Both the position numbers and the translations under genes were made by a program. The notes under the pieces are model-generated. The model was not told the origin of the DNA. It was given only the letters and a program-made list of their open reading frames with translations, and ran no database searches. Below are positions 20,856-29,845 of a stretch of 61,436 nucleotides of DNA, in pieces. Location: contig JALSRI010000100.1 in the NCBI GenBank assembly GCA_026984835.1, forward strand, positions 1 through 61,436. The letters run 5' to 3'. Numbering within the stretch: the stretch's first letter is position 1; each line of letters starts with the position of its first letter. The DNA comes from Thiohalobacter sp. GTDB lineage: Bacteria > Pseudomonadota > Gammaproteobacteria > DSM-19610.

Positions 20856-21920
20856 ATGGCCCTGATTTCCATGCGTCAATTGCTCGATTACGCGGCCGAA
20901 CACGATTTCGGCATGCCCGCCTTCAACGTCAACAACATGGAGCAGGTGCACGCCATCATGCAGGCGGCCGACGAGACCGACAGCCCGGTCATCATGCAGG
21001 GTTCGGCCGGCGCGCGTTCCTACGCGGGCGAGCCCTTCCTGCGCCACCTGATCGCCGCCGCCGTGGAGATGTACCCGCACATCCCGGTGGTCATGCACCA
21101 GGACCACGGCTCCGAGCCGGCCGTGTGCCTGCGCTCCATCCAGTCCGGCTTCACCTCGGTGATGATGGACGGTTCCCTGATGGCCGACATGAAGACCCCC
21201 TCCACCTACGAGTACAACGTCGACGTCACCCGCCGGGTGGTGGAGATGGCGCACGCCGGCGGCGTGTCCGTGGAGGGCGAGCTGGGCTGCCTGGGTTCGC
21301 TGGAGACCGGTGAAATGGGCGAGGAAGACGGCCACGGCGCCGAGGGCAAGCTCTCCATGGACCAGCTTCTGACCGACCCCGAGGAAGCCGCCAACTTCGT
21401 CAAGGACACCGGCGTCGACGCCCTGGCCATCGCCATCGGCACCAGCCACGGCGCCTACAAGTTCACCCGTCCCCCGACCGGCGACATCCTGGCCATCAGC
21501 CGCATCAAGGAGATCCACGCCCGCATCCCCAACACCCACCTGGTGATGCACGGTTCCTCGTCGGTGCCGCAGGAATGGCTCAAGATCATCAACGAGTACG
21601 GCGGCGACATGGGGGAGACCTACGGCGTGCCGGTCGAAGAGATCCAGGAAGGCATCAAGCACGGCGTGCGCAAGGTCAACATCGACACCGACCTGCGCAT
21701 GGCCTCGACCGGCGCTATCCGCAAGCACCTGTCGGAGAACCCCAGCAACTTCGACCCGCGCAAGTTCCTCAAGGCCTCCACCCAGGCCATGAAGGACATC
21801 TGCAAGGCCCGCTACGAGGCCTTTGGCGCCGCCGGCCATGCCCAGAAGATCAAGCCCGTCAGCCTGGAGGCCATGTACAAGCGCTACGAGTCCGGCGAGC
21901 TGGATCCGAAGGTGAACTGA
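20856..21920 (+). CDS. fba: Fructose-bisphosphate aldolase, class II, Calvin-cycle subtype
   Basis: This 354-residue Zn-dependent aldolase starts [27 protein letters not shown]. Metal-binding and catalytic motifs include [52 protein letters not shown] and [18 protein letters not shown]. Length and motifs fit the Calvin-cycle (CbbA-like) subfamily, which can also cleave sedoheptulose bisphosphate. CGAGGAG precedes the ATG, and a TACAAT -10-like hexamer occurs at 20795-20800. An intrinsic terminator follows at 21942-21972. Confidence 0.95.
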   Translation: MALISMRQLLDYAAEHDFGMPAFNVNNMEQVHAIMQAADETDSPVIMQGSAGARSYAGEPFLRHLIAAAVEMYPHIPVVMHQDHGSEPAVCLRSIQSGFTSVMMDGSLMADMKTPSTYEYNVDVTRRVVEMAHAGGVSVEGELGCLGSLETGEMGEEDGHGAEGKLSMDQLLTDPEEAANFVKDTGVDALAIAIGTSHGAYKFTRPPTGDILAISRIKEIHARIPNTHLVMHGSSSVPQEWLKIINEYGGDMGETYGVPVEEIQEGIKHGVRKVNIDTDLRMASTGAIRKHLSENPSNFDPRKFLKASTQAMKDICKARYEAFGAAGHAQKIKPVSLEAMYKRYESGELDPKVN

Positions 21921-21941
21921 GCCCGGGTCGGGCATGGTTCG

Positions 21942-21972
21942 GAAAAAGCGGCCCCAGTGGCCGCTTTTTTCT
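21942..21972 (+). terminator. Intrinsic terminator after fba
   Basis: AAAAAGCGGCC and GGCCGCTTTTTT flank a short CCAGT loop and are followed by CTTTC. This ends the tkt-gap-pgk-pyk-fba transcript. Confidence 0.9.
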
Positions 21973-21994
21973 TTCTCCCACGGCGTCGTGGAAG

Positions 21995-22060
21995 GGTGGT
22001 GGGGTTCGCTGCGCTCACCCCACCCTACCTTCCTCCGTAGAGTGGGGTGACGAAGGAACC
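21995..22060. repeat. Paired GGTGGGGT...ACCCCACC palindromes
   Basis: The first unit is GGTGGGGT-TCGCTGCGCTC-ACCCCACC followed by CTACC (to 22029). The second unit, opposite in orientation, is GTAGAGTGGGGTGACGAAGG then AACCCCACC (22037-22065). These are the widespread repeats whose spurious translation reads GWGERSEPH. They lie between the fba terminator and the convergent DUF1499 gene. Confidence 0.8.
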
Positions 22061-22090
22061 CCACCAGGACGGCCCGCCGGCCACCCGCGC

Positions 22091-22528
22091 CTATGGCCCC
22101 AGCATCCGGCGTATCCGTTCCACCCGTCTGCGGTTGACGCCGAAATCGCTGTAGCCGGTCCGCGAGGCGGAGCGGACGTGGATCAGGCCGCCGTCCCTGT
22201 CCAGCAGGAACTCCACATCGTCCACGAACCGGAATACCCGGCTGGTCGCTTCCGCGTGCAGGTAGTCCGGGTCTTCCTCGACCACCCGCAGGCGCGGCAG
22301 CGCGCCCAGCGCGGCCTTGAGGCGGCGCCAGGCCAGTTCGGGATCGGGGGCGGCCGCCAGCGGGGCGATGTAGTGCGCGCTGTCACCGGCCTGGCTGGAC
22401 ACGCAGTTGGGCGACTCCGGGCAGGGCGGCAGGCGGCGGCTGTCGGCGGCGTGGGCGGGTGCGCTCATGAACGGGACTATGACGGCCAGCAGCCAGACAG
22501 GCAAGCCGGGGGCGGATCCAGGGGTCAC
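22091..22528 (-). CDS. DUF1499 family exported protein
   Basis: The 145-residue product starts at GTG 22528, which overlaps the srkA stop as GTGA. The first codons give TPGSAPGLPVWLLAVIVPFM followed by SAPAHAADS, a clear Sec signal peptide ending at AHA. The mature part has the DUF1499 signature CPESPNCVSSQA and ends with RTGYSDFGVNRRRVERIR. The biochemical role is unknown. Longer reading frames upstream are antisense shadow within srkA. Confidence 0.85.
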   Translation of the reverse strand: MTPGSAPGLPVWLLAVIVPFMSAPAHAADSRRLPPCPESPNCVSSQAGDSAHYIAPLAAAPDPELAWRRLKAALGALPRLRVVEEDPDYLHAEATSRVFRFVDDVEFLLDRDGGLIHVRSASRTGYSDFGVNRRRVERIRRMLGP

Positions 22529-23514
22529 AGCAGCGGTGGCTCGTCCAGCGCCGCCGCCTGTTCGCGCAGGTCGAGGATGTGTTCTTCCCAGTAGCGCGGC
22601 GAGTCGAACCAGGGGAAGGCCAGCGGGAAGGCCGGGTCGTCCCAGCGGCGTGCGATCCAGGCGGCGTAGTGCATGATGCGCAGGGTGCGCAGAGATTCGA
22701 TCAGACCGGCGCCGCGGTAGTCGAAGTCGAAGAAGGTCTGGTAGCCCTCCAGCAGCTCCTGGAACTGCTGGTGCCTTTCGCGGGCTTCCCCCGACAGCAA
22801 CATCCACAGATCCTGGATGGCCGGGCCGCTGCGGGCGTCGTCCAGGTCCACGAAATGGGGGCCCTGCCCGGTCCAGAGGATATTGCCGGGGTGGCAGTCG
22901 CCGTGCAGCCGGATGCGCGCCACCGGGCCGGCCGCCTCGAAGCGGGCGCGGACAGTCGCCAGCAAGTCTTGCGTCAGGCTGGCGTAGGCCTCCACCAGGT
23001 AGCCGGGGATGAGGTCCCGGTCCAGCAGGTAGCGCCGCGATTCCTCCCCCAGGCTGTCGATATCGAAGGCCGGGCGGTGGCGGAAGGGGCGGGTGGCGCC
23101 GACGGCGTGCAGGCGTCCCAGGAAGCGTCCCATCTGGCGGCGCTGTTCCGCCGTATCCAGATCCGGCCAGCGACCGCCGCAGCGCGGGTAGACGGCGAAC
23201 AGGAAACCGGCGTGTTCATGCAGGGTGGTGCCCTCGCTGTCTGGCAGCGGCGCCACCACCGGGATCTCCTGCGCCGCCAGTTCGGCGGCGAAGTCGTGTT
23301 CCTCCTGGATGGCCTGCCGCCTCCAGCGCCCCGGCCGGTAGAACTTGGCGATCACCGGCGGGCCACCTTCCATGCCCACCTGGTAGACGCGGTTCTCGTA
23401 GCTGTTGAGCGCCAGCAGTCGTCCATCACAAGCAAAATCGAGGGATTCCAGTGCCTGAAGCAGGATATCCGGGGTCAGGGACTGGTAGGGGTGGCTGCCG
23501 GCATCGTTGTCCAT
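22525..23514 (-). CDS. srkA: Stress-response kinase SrkA/YihE-type
   Basis: This 329-residue Ser/Thr kinase-like protein is related to aminoglycoside/choline kinases. It begins MDNDAGSHPYQSLTPDILLQAL. Signatures are LNSYENRVYQVG, AKFYRPGRW, the catalytic loop RLHGDCHPGNILW with HGD and N, the DFG-equivalent VDLDDARSGPAIQDLW, and the terminal WFDSPRYWEEHI. In E. coli SrkA protects against Cpx-linked stress and cell death. It is coupled to the DUF1499 gene by a 4-bp overlap. Confidence 0.92.
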   Translation of the reverse strand: MDNDAGSHPYQSLTPDILLQALESLDFACDGRLLALNSYENRVYQVGMEGGPPVIAKFYRPGRWRRQAIQEEHDFAAELAAQEIPVVAPLPDSEGTTLHEHAGFLFAVYPRCGGRWPDLDTAEQRRQMGRFLGRLHAVGATRPFRHRPAFDIDSLGEESRRYLLDRDLIPGYLVEAYASLTQDLLATVRARFEAAGPVARIRLHGDCHPGNILWTGQGPHFVDLDDARSGPAIQDLWMLLSGEARERHQQFQELLEGYQTFFDFDYRGAGLIESLRTLRIMHYAAWIARRWDDPAFPLAFPWFDSPRYWEEHILDLREQAAALDEPPLL

Positions 23515-23583
23515 CCAACCATGATACCGGGGAGGGCGGCCGTATGCCCGTCACCAGCCGACCCCGCCCCCGCAAGGAGGTGG

Positions 23584-23613
23584 CAAAAAAAAGCCCCTCG
23601 TGGCGAGGGGCTG
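23584..23613 (-). terminator. Intrinsic terminator of the qmo-hdr operon
   Basis: On the minus strand GCAGCCCCTCG-CCA-CGAGGGGCTTTTTTTTGCC forms a strong hairpin with an eight-T tract, 45 bp after the hdrB stop. Confidence 0.9.
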
Positions 23614-23657
23614 CGTCAAGGAATGGGACAGATGGCAGGTCTGTCCCTGGTTGGACG

Positions 23658-24557
23658 TCACTTGCCGGCGATTTCTTCCAACTGCCTGGCGCGGATGACC
23701 TGGCCGTCCAGGCCGCATTCCTTGGCCGACTTGCCGTAGGCCACCGACAGCAGGGTGGAATAGTACACCACCGGCATCTTGAACTTGGTGCCGTACTTGG
23801 CGTTGATCTGGTCCTGGTAGACCTCGGTGTTCATCTGGCACACCGGGCAGGGCGTCACGATCATGTCCGCGCCGTTGTCGTAGGCCGATTCCAGGATGTC
23901 CTTGATCAGGGCCTGGCTTTTCTCCGGCTCCGAGAAGGCCAGCGCGCCGCCGCAGCAGGACACCTTCTTCTCGTAGTCGTTGCAGGCCTCGGCGCCGACT
24001 GTCTCGATCATCTTGTCCAGGTACTTCGGGTTCTCGAAGGACTCGCCGTGGATGCCGAACGGCCGGTTGGTCTGGCAGCCGACGTAGCCGGCGATCTTGA
24101 GGCCTTCCAGCGGCTTCTTGACGTGCTTGCCGAGTTCCTCGTAGCCGATGTCCTCGATCAGCACTTCCACCATGTGGCGGATCTTCTTGTCGTTCTTGAG
24201 CTTGAGTCCGGCCTCGGCCAGCGCCTGGTTGGTCTCCGCCAGCAGTTCGTCGTCCTCGCCCAGGCGCTCCTGGGTCTCGCGGGTGGCGAGCCAGCAGGCG
24301 GCGCAGGTGGCGACGATGTCCTGGTCGGGGTGGGCCTGCTCGGACAGCGCCATGTTGCGTGCCGACAGGGCCAGGCGCGGCAGCTCGCCGCCGCCGGCGT
24401 AGCCGATGGAGGCAGAGCAGCAGTTCCAGTCCGGGATCTCGTTCAGTTCGATGTCCAGTTCCTGACACATGGCGTCGACGGACACCTGGTAGTTGGACGC
24501 GGAGGCGGCCTTCTGCGAGGAACAGCCGGGGTAAAAGGAATAGGATTTCTTTGCCAT
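23658..24557 (-). CDS. hdrB: HdrB-like heterodisulfide reductase subunit (CCG domains)
   Basis: This 299-residue protein starts MAKKSYSFYPGCSSQKAASA after TGAGGAG. It has two cysteine-rich CCG-type modules: N-terminal PGCSSQ...NCCSASIGY...CAACW and C-terminal GCQTNRP...SCCGGALAF...CPVCQMN. These bind the unusual [4Fe-4S] clusters seen in HdrB. With HdrC and QmoAB upstream it should form a cytoplasmic electron-transfer complex. In Gram-positive sulfate reducers hdrBC replaces the membrane subunit qmoC, and the same arrangement appears here. It is the last gene of the minus-strand operon, with a terminator 45 bp downstream. Confidence 0.9.
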   Translation of the reverse strand: MAKKSYSFYPGCSSQKAASASNYQVSVDAMCQELDIELNEIPDWNCCSASIGYAGGGELPRLALSARNMALSEQAHPDQDIVATCAACWLATRETQERLGEDDELLAETNQALAEAGLKLKNDKKIRHMVEVLIEDIGYEELGKHVKKPLEGLKIAGYVGCQTNRPFGIHGESFENPKYLDKMIETVGAEACNDYEKKVSCCGGALAFSEPEKSQALIKDILESAYDNGADMIVTPCPVCQMNTEVYQDQINAKYGTKFKMPVVYYSTLLSVAYGKSAKECGLDGQVIRARQLEEIAGK

Positions 24558-24568
24558 TTCGGTTCTCC

Positions 24569-25192
24569 TCAGCCGCGCTTGCCGATGCGGGCTTCTTCCA
24601 GCTCTTCAGCTTTCTTCAGCATGGCCTGCAGGCCCTTGACGTCCTTGCACTTGTGGCCGCCGAGCATCTCCATCGGGGTCATGCGCTTGGTCTTGAGCAT
24701 GCCCAGGCCGACGTCCTTCATCTTGAGCGCCGTCTTGATGCCCTCACCGAAGCCGTTCATGAAATACAGGGACAGGCCCAGCTTGAGTTCGTTGACGCGG
24801 CCGGTCTTCGTCAGGTTGTCCCAGAAAAGCTGCGCGAACTTGGCGGTCGGCTGCTCCTTGGGTGCCAGCCCCAGGCGCTTGGCGTAGGTGGCCAGGCCGT
24901 GCATGATGTGGGTGATGGGCAGGCCGCGCGGGCACCGGGCGATGCAGTTGTAGCAGGAGGTGCACATCCACATGGAGCTGGAGCTCAGGATGTCCTCGCG
25001 CTTGTTGGCGCGGATCATCATGAAGATCTCCTGCGGCGGATGCTCCCAGTGCGGGCCCAGCGGGCAGGAGCCCGAGCAGACGCCGCACTGCATGCACATC
25101 TTCACCCAGTCGCCTTCCTCCACGTTCGCTTCCACTTCCTTGAGGAAGTTTCCGCGGTACTTCTCGATCATCTGTTGGTTGTAGTCACTCAT
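24569..25192 (-). CDS. hdrC: HdrC-like iron-sulfur subunit
   Basis: This 207-residue protein begins MSDYNQQMIEKYRGNFL after TAGGAGCGAGGC. It has two classical [4Fe-4S] motifs, CMQCGVCSGSCP and CTSCYNCIARCP (residues about 33-90), separated by an alpha-helical segment. No transmembrane helices follow, which distinguishes it from QmoC, where HdrC is fused to an HdrE-like membrane domain. It lies 9 bp after qmoB and 11 bp before hdrB, and should link QmoB to HdrB electronically. Confidence 0.9.
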   Translation of the reverse strand: MSDYNQQMIEKYRGNFLKEVEANVEEGDWVKMCMQCGVCSGSCPLGPHWEHPPQEIFMMIRANKREDILSSSSMWMCTSCYNCIARCPRGLPITHIMHGLATYAKRLGLAPKEQPTAKFAQLFWDNLTKTGRVNELKLGLSLYFMNGFGEGIKTALKMKDVGLGMLKTKRMTPMEMLGGHKCKDVKGLQAMLKKAEELEEARIGKRG

Positions 25193-25201
25193 GCCTCGCT
25201 C

Positions 25202-27460
25202 CTAGAACTTGAAGGGGCTCATGCCGATCTTGTCGATCGTCTCGGCCATGTCGTTGATCAGCTTGGGTGCGCGCTCGATATCGGTGATGGCGACCTCGTA
25301 GGTCTCCACGCGTTCCTTCTCGAGGTTCAGCTGTTCCAGCGTGTCGTCGATCTTGCTCATGCGGTAATGCGCCATTTCAGAGCCCTTGACGAAGTGGCAC
25401 TGGTAGTCGTCCCCCTTCTTGCAGCCCATCAGCACCACGCCGTCGTAACCGGAGTTGAGCGCGTCGGTGATCCAGATGGTGTTGACGCTGCCCAGGCAGC
25501 GGACCGGTATGACGCGCGCCCACTGGCTGTAGCTGTTGCCCTGCATGGCGGCCATGTCGAGCGCCGGGTAGGCGTCGTTCTCGCAGGCCAGTACCAGGAA
25601 ACGGGGCTTCTCGTCGAACTCGTCGGGGATGTCGCAGTTCTTGATCTGCTGGCCGACGGTGTCCACCGAGTAGTTCTCGAAGGAGATGACGCGTACCGGG
25701 CAGGCGCCCATGCAGGTGCCGCAGCGGCGGCAGCGCGCCTCGTTGAACTTCGGATAGCGCTCTTCGTCCTCGTCGATGGCGCCGAACGGGCATTCCACCG
25801 TGCAGCGCTTGCACTGGGTGCAGCCTTCCTTGCGGAAGCTGGGATAGGACAGGTCGCCCGAACGCGGGTGGGCGGCCCGGCCCAGCTTGGCGTTCTCCAG
25901 TGCCTGGATCGCCTTCAGGGCGGCGCCGGTGGCGTCCTCGATGGCCTGCGGCGTGTCCATGGGCCGGCGCACCGGGCCGCTGGCATAGATGCCGGTGCGG
26001 CGGGTCTCGTAGGGGAAGCAGATGAAGTGCGAATCGTTGAAGCCGTACTTCAGGTGCGGCAGGTCCTTGCCCTGGCGGTAGGTCAGGTTGAGCACCGATT
26101 CCACCGGGATCTCGATGGCGTTGCCCTCGCTGTCGGTCTGGGCCTCTTCTTCCTCGCCCTCGACGTTGGGGCCGGCGGCCAGCTCGATGTCGACGCCCGA
26201 GTTGGGCACCATGCCGGTGGCCAGCACCACCAGGTCGGCTTCCTCTTCCACGTCCTCGTCCAGGATCAGGTCCTTGAACTTGACCACCGGTCCGTTGCTG
26301 CCGGCCACCACCTCACTGACCACGCCCTTGCGGAAGGTCACTTCCTTGTCCTGGCCGCTGCGGTAGAAATCCTCGCCCGGGGCGCCCGGGGTGCGCAGGT
26401 CGGTGAACAGCACCTCGGTCTCGATGTCCGGGTTCCGGTCCTTGAAGTACATGGCCTGCTTGATGGACGTCAGGCAGCAGTCGCCGGAGCAATAGGGCAG
26501 ATGGCCCTCCTTCTCGCTGCGCTGGCCGGCGCACTGGATGAAGGTGACCTTCTTCACTTCCTTGCCGTCGGACGGGCGCTTGATGGGGCCGCCGTCGGCC
26601 TCGATGGCCAGTTTCTCCATCTCGACGCGGTCGACCACGTCCGGGCTCTTGCCGTAGCCCAGCTCGGGGAGCTTGCTGGCATCGTAGGGCGTCGCCCCCG
26701 AGGCCATGACGATGGCGCCGAAGTTCTCGGTGGTGGTGGAACCCGACTCGGCGCTGATGTCGGCCGAGAAGCGGCCCGGGGCACCGGAGGTCTTCGTCAG
26801 GCGCGAGCTCAGGTGCACGGTGATGCGCTCGTTCGCCTCCACTTCCTCGATCAGGCGCCGGGTGACCGGCTCGACCGGATCGGTGTAGGGGCTGTGCATG
26901 GGGATGTCCTTCCACATCTGCCCCACCGCGCCGCCGAGCTGAGCCTCCTTCTCGACGATGTGCACCGGGTAGCCGGCCTTGGCGGCTTCCAGCGCCGCGG
27001 TCATGCCGGACACGCCACCGCCGACCACCAGGATGGCCTCGTGGCAGCCGCGCTCCTCGGCCGGGTGCGGCGGAGTCTGGTACTTGACCTCGGCGCAGCC
27101 CATGCGCACGTAGTCGGCCGCCATCTCCTGGGTGGTCTCCTGGAACTCGTCCTCGTCGGGGCGGATCCAGATCACGCCTTCACGCAGGTTGGCGCGCGCC
27201 ACGCACACCTCGCCGTCGAAGTTGAAGGCGTCGGTCTTGGCGCGCCGCGAGCAGGCGGCGATGACAACCCGGTTGACGCCCTCGTTGTCGATGTCGTTGC
27301 GGATCATGCTGACGCCGTCTTCCGAGCACAGGAAGTCGTGCTGCTGCACGACCTGGGCCTTGCCGTCGCGCTTGGCGATGGTGGCCAGCTCGTCGCAGTC
27401 CAGGCGCTCGCCCAGTCCGCAGCCCTTACAGATATAGGCACCGATTTTCATGTCTGCCAC
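25202..27460 (-). CDS. qmoB: QmoB-like flavin/iron-sulfur oxidoreductase
   Basis: This 752-residue HdrA-family protein is built like QmoB. The N-terminus has a cysteine cluster (CKGCGLGERLDC). An FAD site follows at ILVVGGGVSGMTAALEAAK (about residue 143), then the cysteines QCAGQRSEK...YCSGDCC. A two-cluster ferredoxin (CTQCKRCTVECPFG, CRRCGTCMGACPV) precedes a C-terminal MvhD-like domain (FLVLACENDAYPALD, PVRCLGSVN, GCKKGDDYQC). GTG 27460 has GGAGGG upstream; ATG 27451 is an alternative start. In sulfate reducers Qmo exchanges electrons with APS reductase, but aprAB is not in this window. Confidence 0.88.
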   Translation of the reverse strand: MADMKIGAYICKGCGLGERLDCDELATIAKRDGKAQVVQQHDFLCSEDGVSMIRNDIDNEGVNRVVIAACSRRAKTDAFNFDGEVCVARANLREGVIWIRPDEDEFQETTQEMAADYVRMGCAEVKYQTPPHPAEERGCHEAILVVGGGVSGMTAALEAAKAGYPVHIVEKEAQLGGAVGQMWKDIPMHSPYTDPVEPVTRRLIEEVEANERITVHLSSRLTKTSGAPGRFSADISAESGSTTTENFGAIVMASGATPYDASKLPELGYGKSPDVVDRVEMEKLAIEADGGPIKRPSDGKEVKKVTFIQCAGQRSEKEGHLPYCSGDCCLTSIKQAMYFKDRNPDIETEVLFTDLRTPGAPGEDFYRSGQDKEVTFRKGVVSEVVAGSNGPVVKFKDLILDEDVEEEADLVVLATGMVPNSGVDIELAAGPNVEGEEEEAQTDSEGNAIEIPVESVLNLTYRQGKDLPHLKYGFNDSHFICFPYETRRTGIYASGPVRRPMDTPQAIEDATGAALKAIQALENAKLGRAAHPRSGDLSYPSFRKEGCTQCKRCTVECPFGAIDEDEERYPKFNEARCRRCGTCMGACPVRVISFENYSVDTVGQQIKNCDIPDEFDEKPRFLVLACENDAYPALDMAAMQGNSYSQWARVIPVRCLGSVNTIWITDALNSGYDGVVLMGCKKGDDYQCHFVKGSEMAHYRMSKIDDTLEQLNLEKERVETYEVAITDIERAPKLINDMAETIDKIGMSPFKF

Positions 27461-27463
27461 GGT

Positions 27464-28750
27464 TTAACCCTCCGCTCCAGCAACTCGATTCACAACCTGG
27501 ATGGCGCGCAGCGCGCTGGCGGTGCCGCTCTGCACCGCGCGGTTCACGTCCAGCGCGTCCGACGAGCAGCCGGCCGCGAAGAACGCGCCGTTCTTCTCAT
27601 CCAGTTCCACGAAACCTTCCTCGTTGATCACCACCTCCATGGGGAAGCCGTCTGCCGGCACGCTCGGCTCCATGCCGATGGCCAGCACCACCAGGTCATG
27701 GGGGTTGCTGTAGCGATGGTAGCCCTCGGTGTCCACGCCGTGCAGCACCGGGTTGCCGGTCTCCTTGTCCTCGGTGATGGAGGCGACCTTGGATTTCACG
27801 AACTTGATGTTCGGATCCTTCTGGATGTTCTGGTAGAAGTCGTCCAGGCGGTCGATGGCGCGGATGTCTATGTAGTAGATGGTGCCCTTGTAGTCTTCGC
27901 CGTACTGCTCGGGCAGGTAGGTGGCCTGCTTGAGGCTGGCCATGCAGCAGATGCGCGAGCAATGCTTGAGGTGATTCTTGTCGCGCGAGCCGGCGCACTG
28001 GATGAAGGCGACGTCCTTCGCCTCCTTGCCGTCGCTCGGGCGCAGGATCTTGCCGCCGGTGGGGCCGTGCGGGTCCATCATGCGTTCCAGCTCGACGCTG
28101 GTGATGACGTTGTCGAAGCGGTCGTAGCCGTAGGGCTGGATCTTGCCGGCGTCGTAGGGTCGCCAGCCGGTCGCCCAGACGATGGCGCCCACCGTGATGG
28201 TGGTCTCCTCTTCCTGCATGTCGAGATCGATGGCGTCGTACTTGCAGGCCGCTTTCGCCTTGTCGGCGTCCGGCGTGCCGATGATGCGCGGGTCCAGCAC
28301 GTAGCGGAAGGGATAGGCCTGGTTGAAGGGAAGCCAGGCGCCCTTGCGCTTCATCAGCCCGTAGTTGTGCTCGTCGTCGAACTCGGCCTCGACGGCGTCG
28401 GCGCAGGCGCCGCAGGCGGTGCAGTTGTCGTTCACGTAGCGGGGGCTGGTCTTCAGGGTCACGCTGTAGTTGCCGGCCTCGCCCTCGACGGCTGTCACTT
28501 CGGTCAGGGTCATGAGGCGCAGGTTGCGGTTGGCCTTCATGCGGCGGAGGTTGATCTCCAGGCCGCACTTGGGGTGGCACAGCTTGGGGAAATACTTGTA
28601 CAGCTGGCTGACGCGCCCGCCGACGGTCGGGTTCTTCTCCACCAGCAGCACCTGCTTGCCGCATTCGGCGGCTTCCAGCGCGGCCGTCATACCGCTGATG
28701 CCGCCACCCACCACCAGAATGGTCTGGTTGGTTGCGATAACCTCTGACAT
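27464..28750 (-). CDS. qmoA: QmoA-like flavin/iron-sulfur oxidoreductase
   Basis: This 428-residue HdrA-family flavoprotein starts MSEVIATNQTILVVGGGISG behind AGCGGAGGAG. It shows the FAD fold (GGGISGMTAALEAAECGKQ), the cysteines in LCHPKCGLEI, one CTACGACADAVEAE half-cluster, the HdrA signature QCAGSRDKNHLKHCSRICC and a C-terminal AAGCSSDALDVNRAV. Size and motif set fit QmoA rather than full-length HdrA. It is the first gene of qmoA-qmoB-hdrC-hdrB and is transcribed away from the CbbQ gene. Confidence 0.88.
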   Translation of the reverse strand: MSEVIATNQTILVVGGGISGMTAALEAAECGKQVLLVEKNPTVGGRVSQLYKYFPKLCHPKCGLEINLRRMKANRNLRLMTLTEVTAVEGEAGNYSVTLKTSPRYVNDNCTACGACADAVEAEFDDEHNYGLMKRKGAWLPFNQAYPFRYVLDPRIIGTPDADKAKAACKYDAIDLDMQEEETTITVGAIVWATGWRPYDAGKIQPYGYDRFDNVITSVELERMMDPHGPTGGKILRPSDGKEAKDVAFIQCAGSRDKNHLKHCSRICCMASLKQATYLPEQYGEDYKGTIYYIDIRAIDRLDDFYQNIQKDPNIKFVKSKVASITEDKETGNPVLHGVDTEGYHRYSNPHDLVVLAIGMEPSVPADGFPMEVVINEEGFVELDEKNGAFFAAGCSSDALDVNRAVQSGTASALRAIQVVNRVAGAEG

Positions 28751-29024
28751 GGATACTCCTCCGCTCAGAGTTGTGACATGAATTGAGAGCCGATCCACCA
28801 CCCCCCTGCGCGCGGGGCGCAGGGCCGGACGGGGTCGGAGCCTGGAATCGGGCTAAACGATACTCTCTCACCCCCGCCCGCGCCAGCCAGCTATATATAA
28901 ATGAGCATTGAATTTTCCGATAACAAAATAGATACCTTATATAACACCCGTTCTTTGTGTGTTTGGTTGCCGCGCTCCCCGGGACGGGGTACCTTTCCGG
29001 GCTGGAAAGGACAGGAAAAACACC
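28751..29024. promoter_or_regulatory. Divergent promoter region between qmoA and cbbQ
   Basis: This 274-bp spacer separates the divergently transcribed qmo-hdr and cbbQ-fusion units. Bases 28891-28950 are strikingly AT-rich (CTATATATAAATGAGCATTG, then TTTTCCGATAACAAAATAGA and CCTTATATAAC) in an otherwise very GC-rich window. TATATA/TATAAC hexamers suit -10 boxes on both strands, but no -35 with good spacing could be fixed. Confidence 0.5.
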
Positions 29025-29837
29025 GTGACAGCCCAGGCCCTCAGACCCGAAGAGTATTTCATCCAGGACGAGCCCTACTACGAGCCGGTCGGCGACGAAA
29101 TCGCCGTGTTCGAGGCCGCCTATGCCAACCAGCTGCCGGTGCTGCTCAAGGGTCCCACCGGCTGCGGCAAGACACGCTTCATGGAGCACATGGCCTGGCG
29201 TCTGAAACGGCCGCTCATCACGGTCTCCTGCCACGACGACCTGACCGCCTCCGACCTGGTCGGCCGTTTTCTCATCAGCGGCGGCGAGACGGTCTGGGTG
29301 GACGGGCCGCTGGCGCGCGCCGTACGGGCCGGCGGCATCTGCTACCTGGACGAGATCGTCGAGGCGCGCAAGGACACCACGGTGGTCATCCATCCCCTGG
29401 CCGACGACCGCCGCCTTCTTCCCATGGAAAAGTTGGGGGAATTGCTGGAGGCCAGCCCCGAGTTCTGCATGGCCATTTCCTACAACCCCGGCTACCAGAG
29501 CGTGCTCAAGGACTTGAAGCAGAGCACCCGGCAGCGTTTCGTGGCGCTCGAGTTCGACTACCCGTCGGCCGAACTGGAACAGAAGATCGTGGTCACCGAG
29601 ACCGGCATCGCCCCGGACATGGCGGAACAACTGGTCAAGTTCGCCCGGATGACCCGCAACCTCAAGGGCAGCGGCCTGGAGGAAGGCGCCAGCACCCGCC
29701 TGCTGGTGCACGCCGCCAAGCTGATGAAGAGCGGCGTGCCGGCGGTCACCGCCTGCCGTTCCAGCATCGCCCAGGCGTTGACCGACGACGAGGAAATGCT
29801 GACGGCAGTGAATGAGTTGAGTAGTTCGGTGTTTTGA
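29025..29837 (+). CDS. cbbQ: CbbQ/NorQ-type MoxR-family AAA+ ATPase
   Basis: This 270-residue ATPase begins at GTG 29025 ([20 protein letters not shown]) after AAAGGACAGG. Walker A is [13 protein letters not shown] and Walker B is [13 protein letters not shown]. The sensor region [13 protein letters not shown] and the CbbQ hallmark [18 protein letters not shown] are present. CbbQ with CbbO removes inhibitors from form II/IAq RuBisCO, whereas NorQ and NirQ activate nitric oxide or nitrite reductase. The partner VWA protein is encoded downstream after a 149-bp repeat. No RuBisCO or nor genes are in view, so the client protein is undetermined. Confidence 0.9.
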   Translation: MTAQALRPEEYFIQDEPYYEPVGDEIAVFEAAYANQLPVLLKGPTGCGKTRFMEHMAWRLKRPLITVSCHDDLTASDLVGRFLISGGETVWVDGPLARAVRAGGICYLDEIVEARKDTTVVIHPLADDRRLLPMEKLGELLEASPEFCMAISYNPGYQSVLKDLKQSTRQRFVALEFDYPSAELEQKIVVTETGIAPDMAEQLVKFARMTRNLKGSGLEEGASTRLLVHAAKLMKSGVPAVTACRSSIAQALTDDEEMLTAVNELSSSVF

Positions 29838-29845
29838 GTTTTTTC

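Noticed and set aside
19059-22064. A 1001-codon minus-strand frame under pyk and fba
   Set aside because: Antisense shadow with His/Val/Gly-rich composition; both sense genes are unambiguous.
24359-28747. A 1462-codon open frame on the plus strand opposite qmo-hdr
   Set aside because: It is antisense to four well-conserved genes. High GC with biased third positions keeps antisense frames open, and the translation is rich in His, Ala, Val and Gly with no domain signal.
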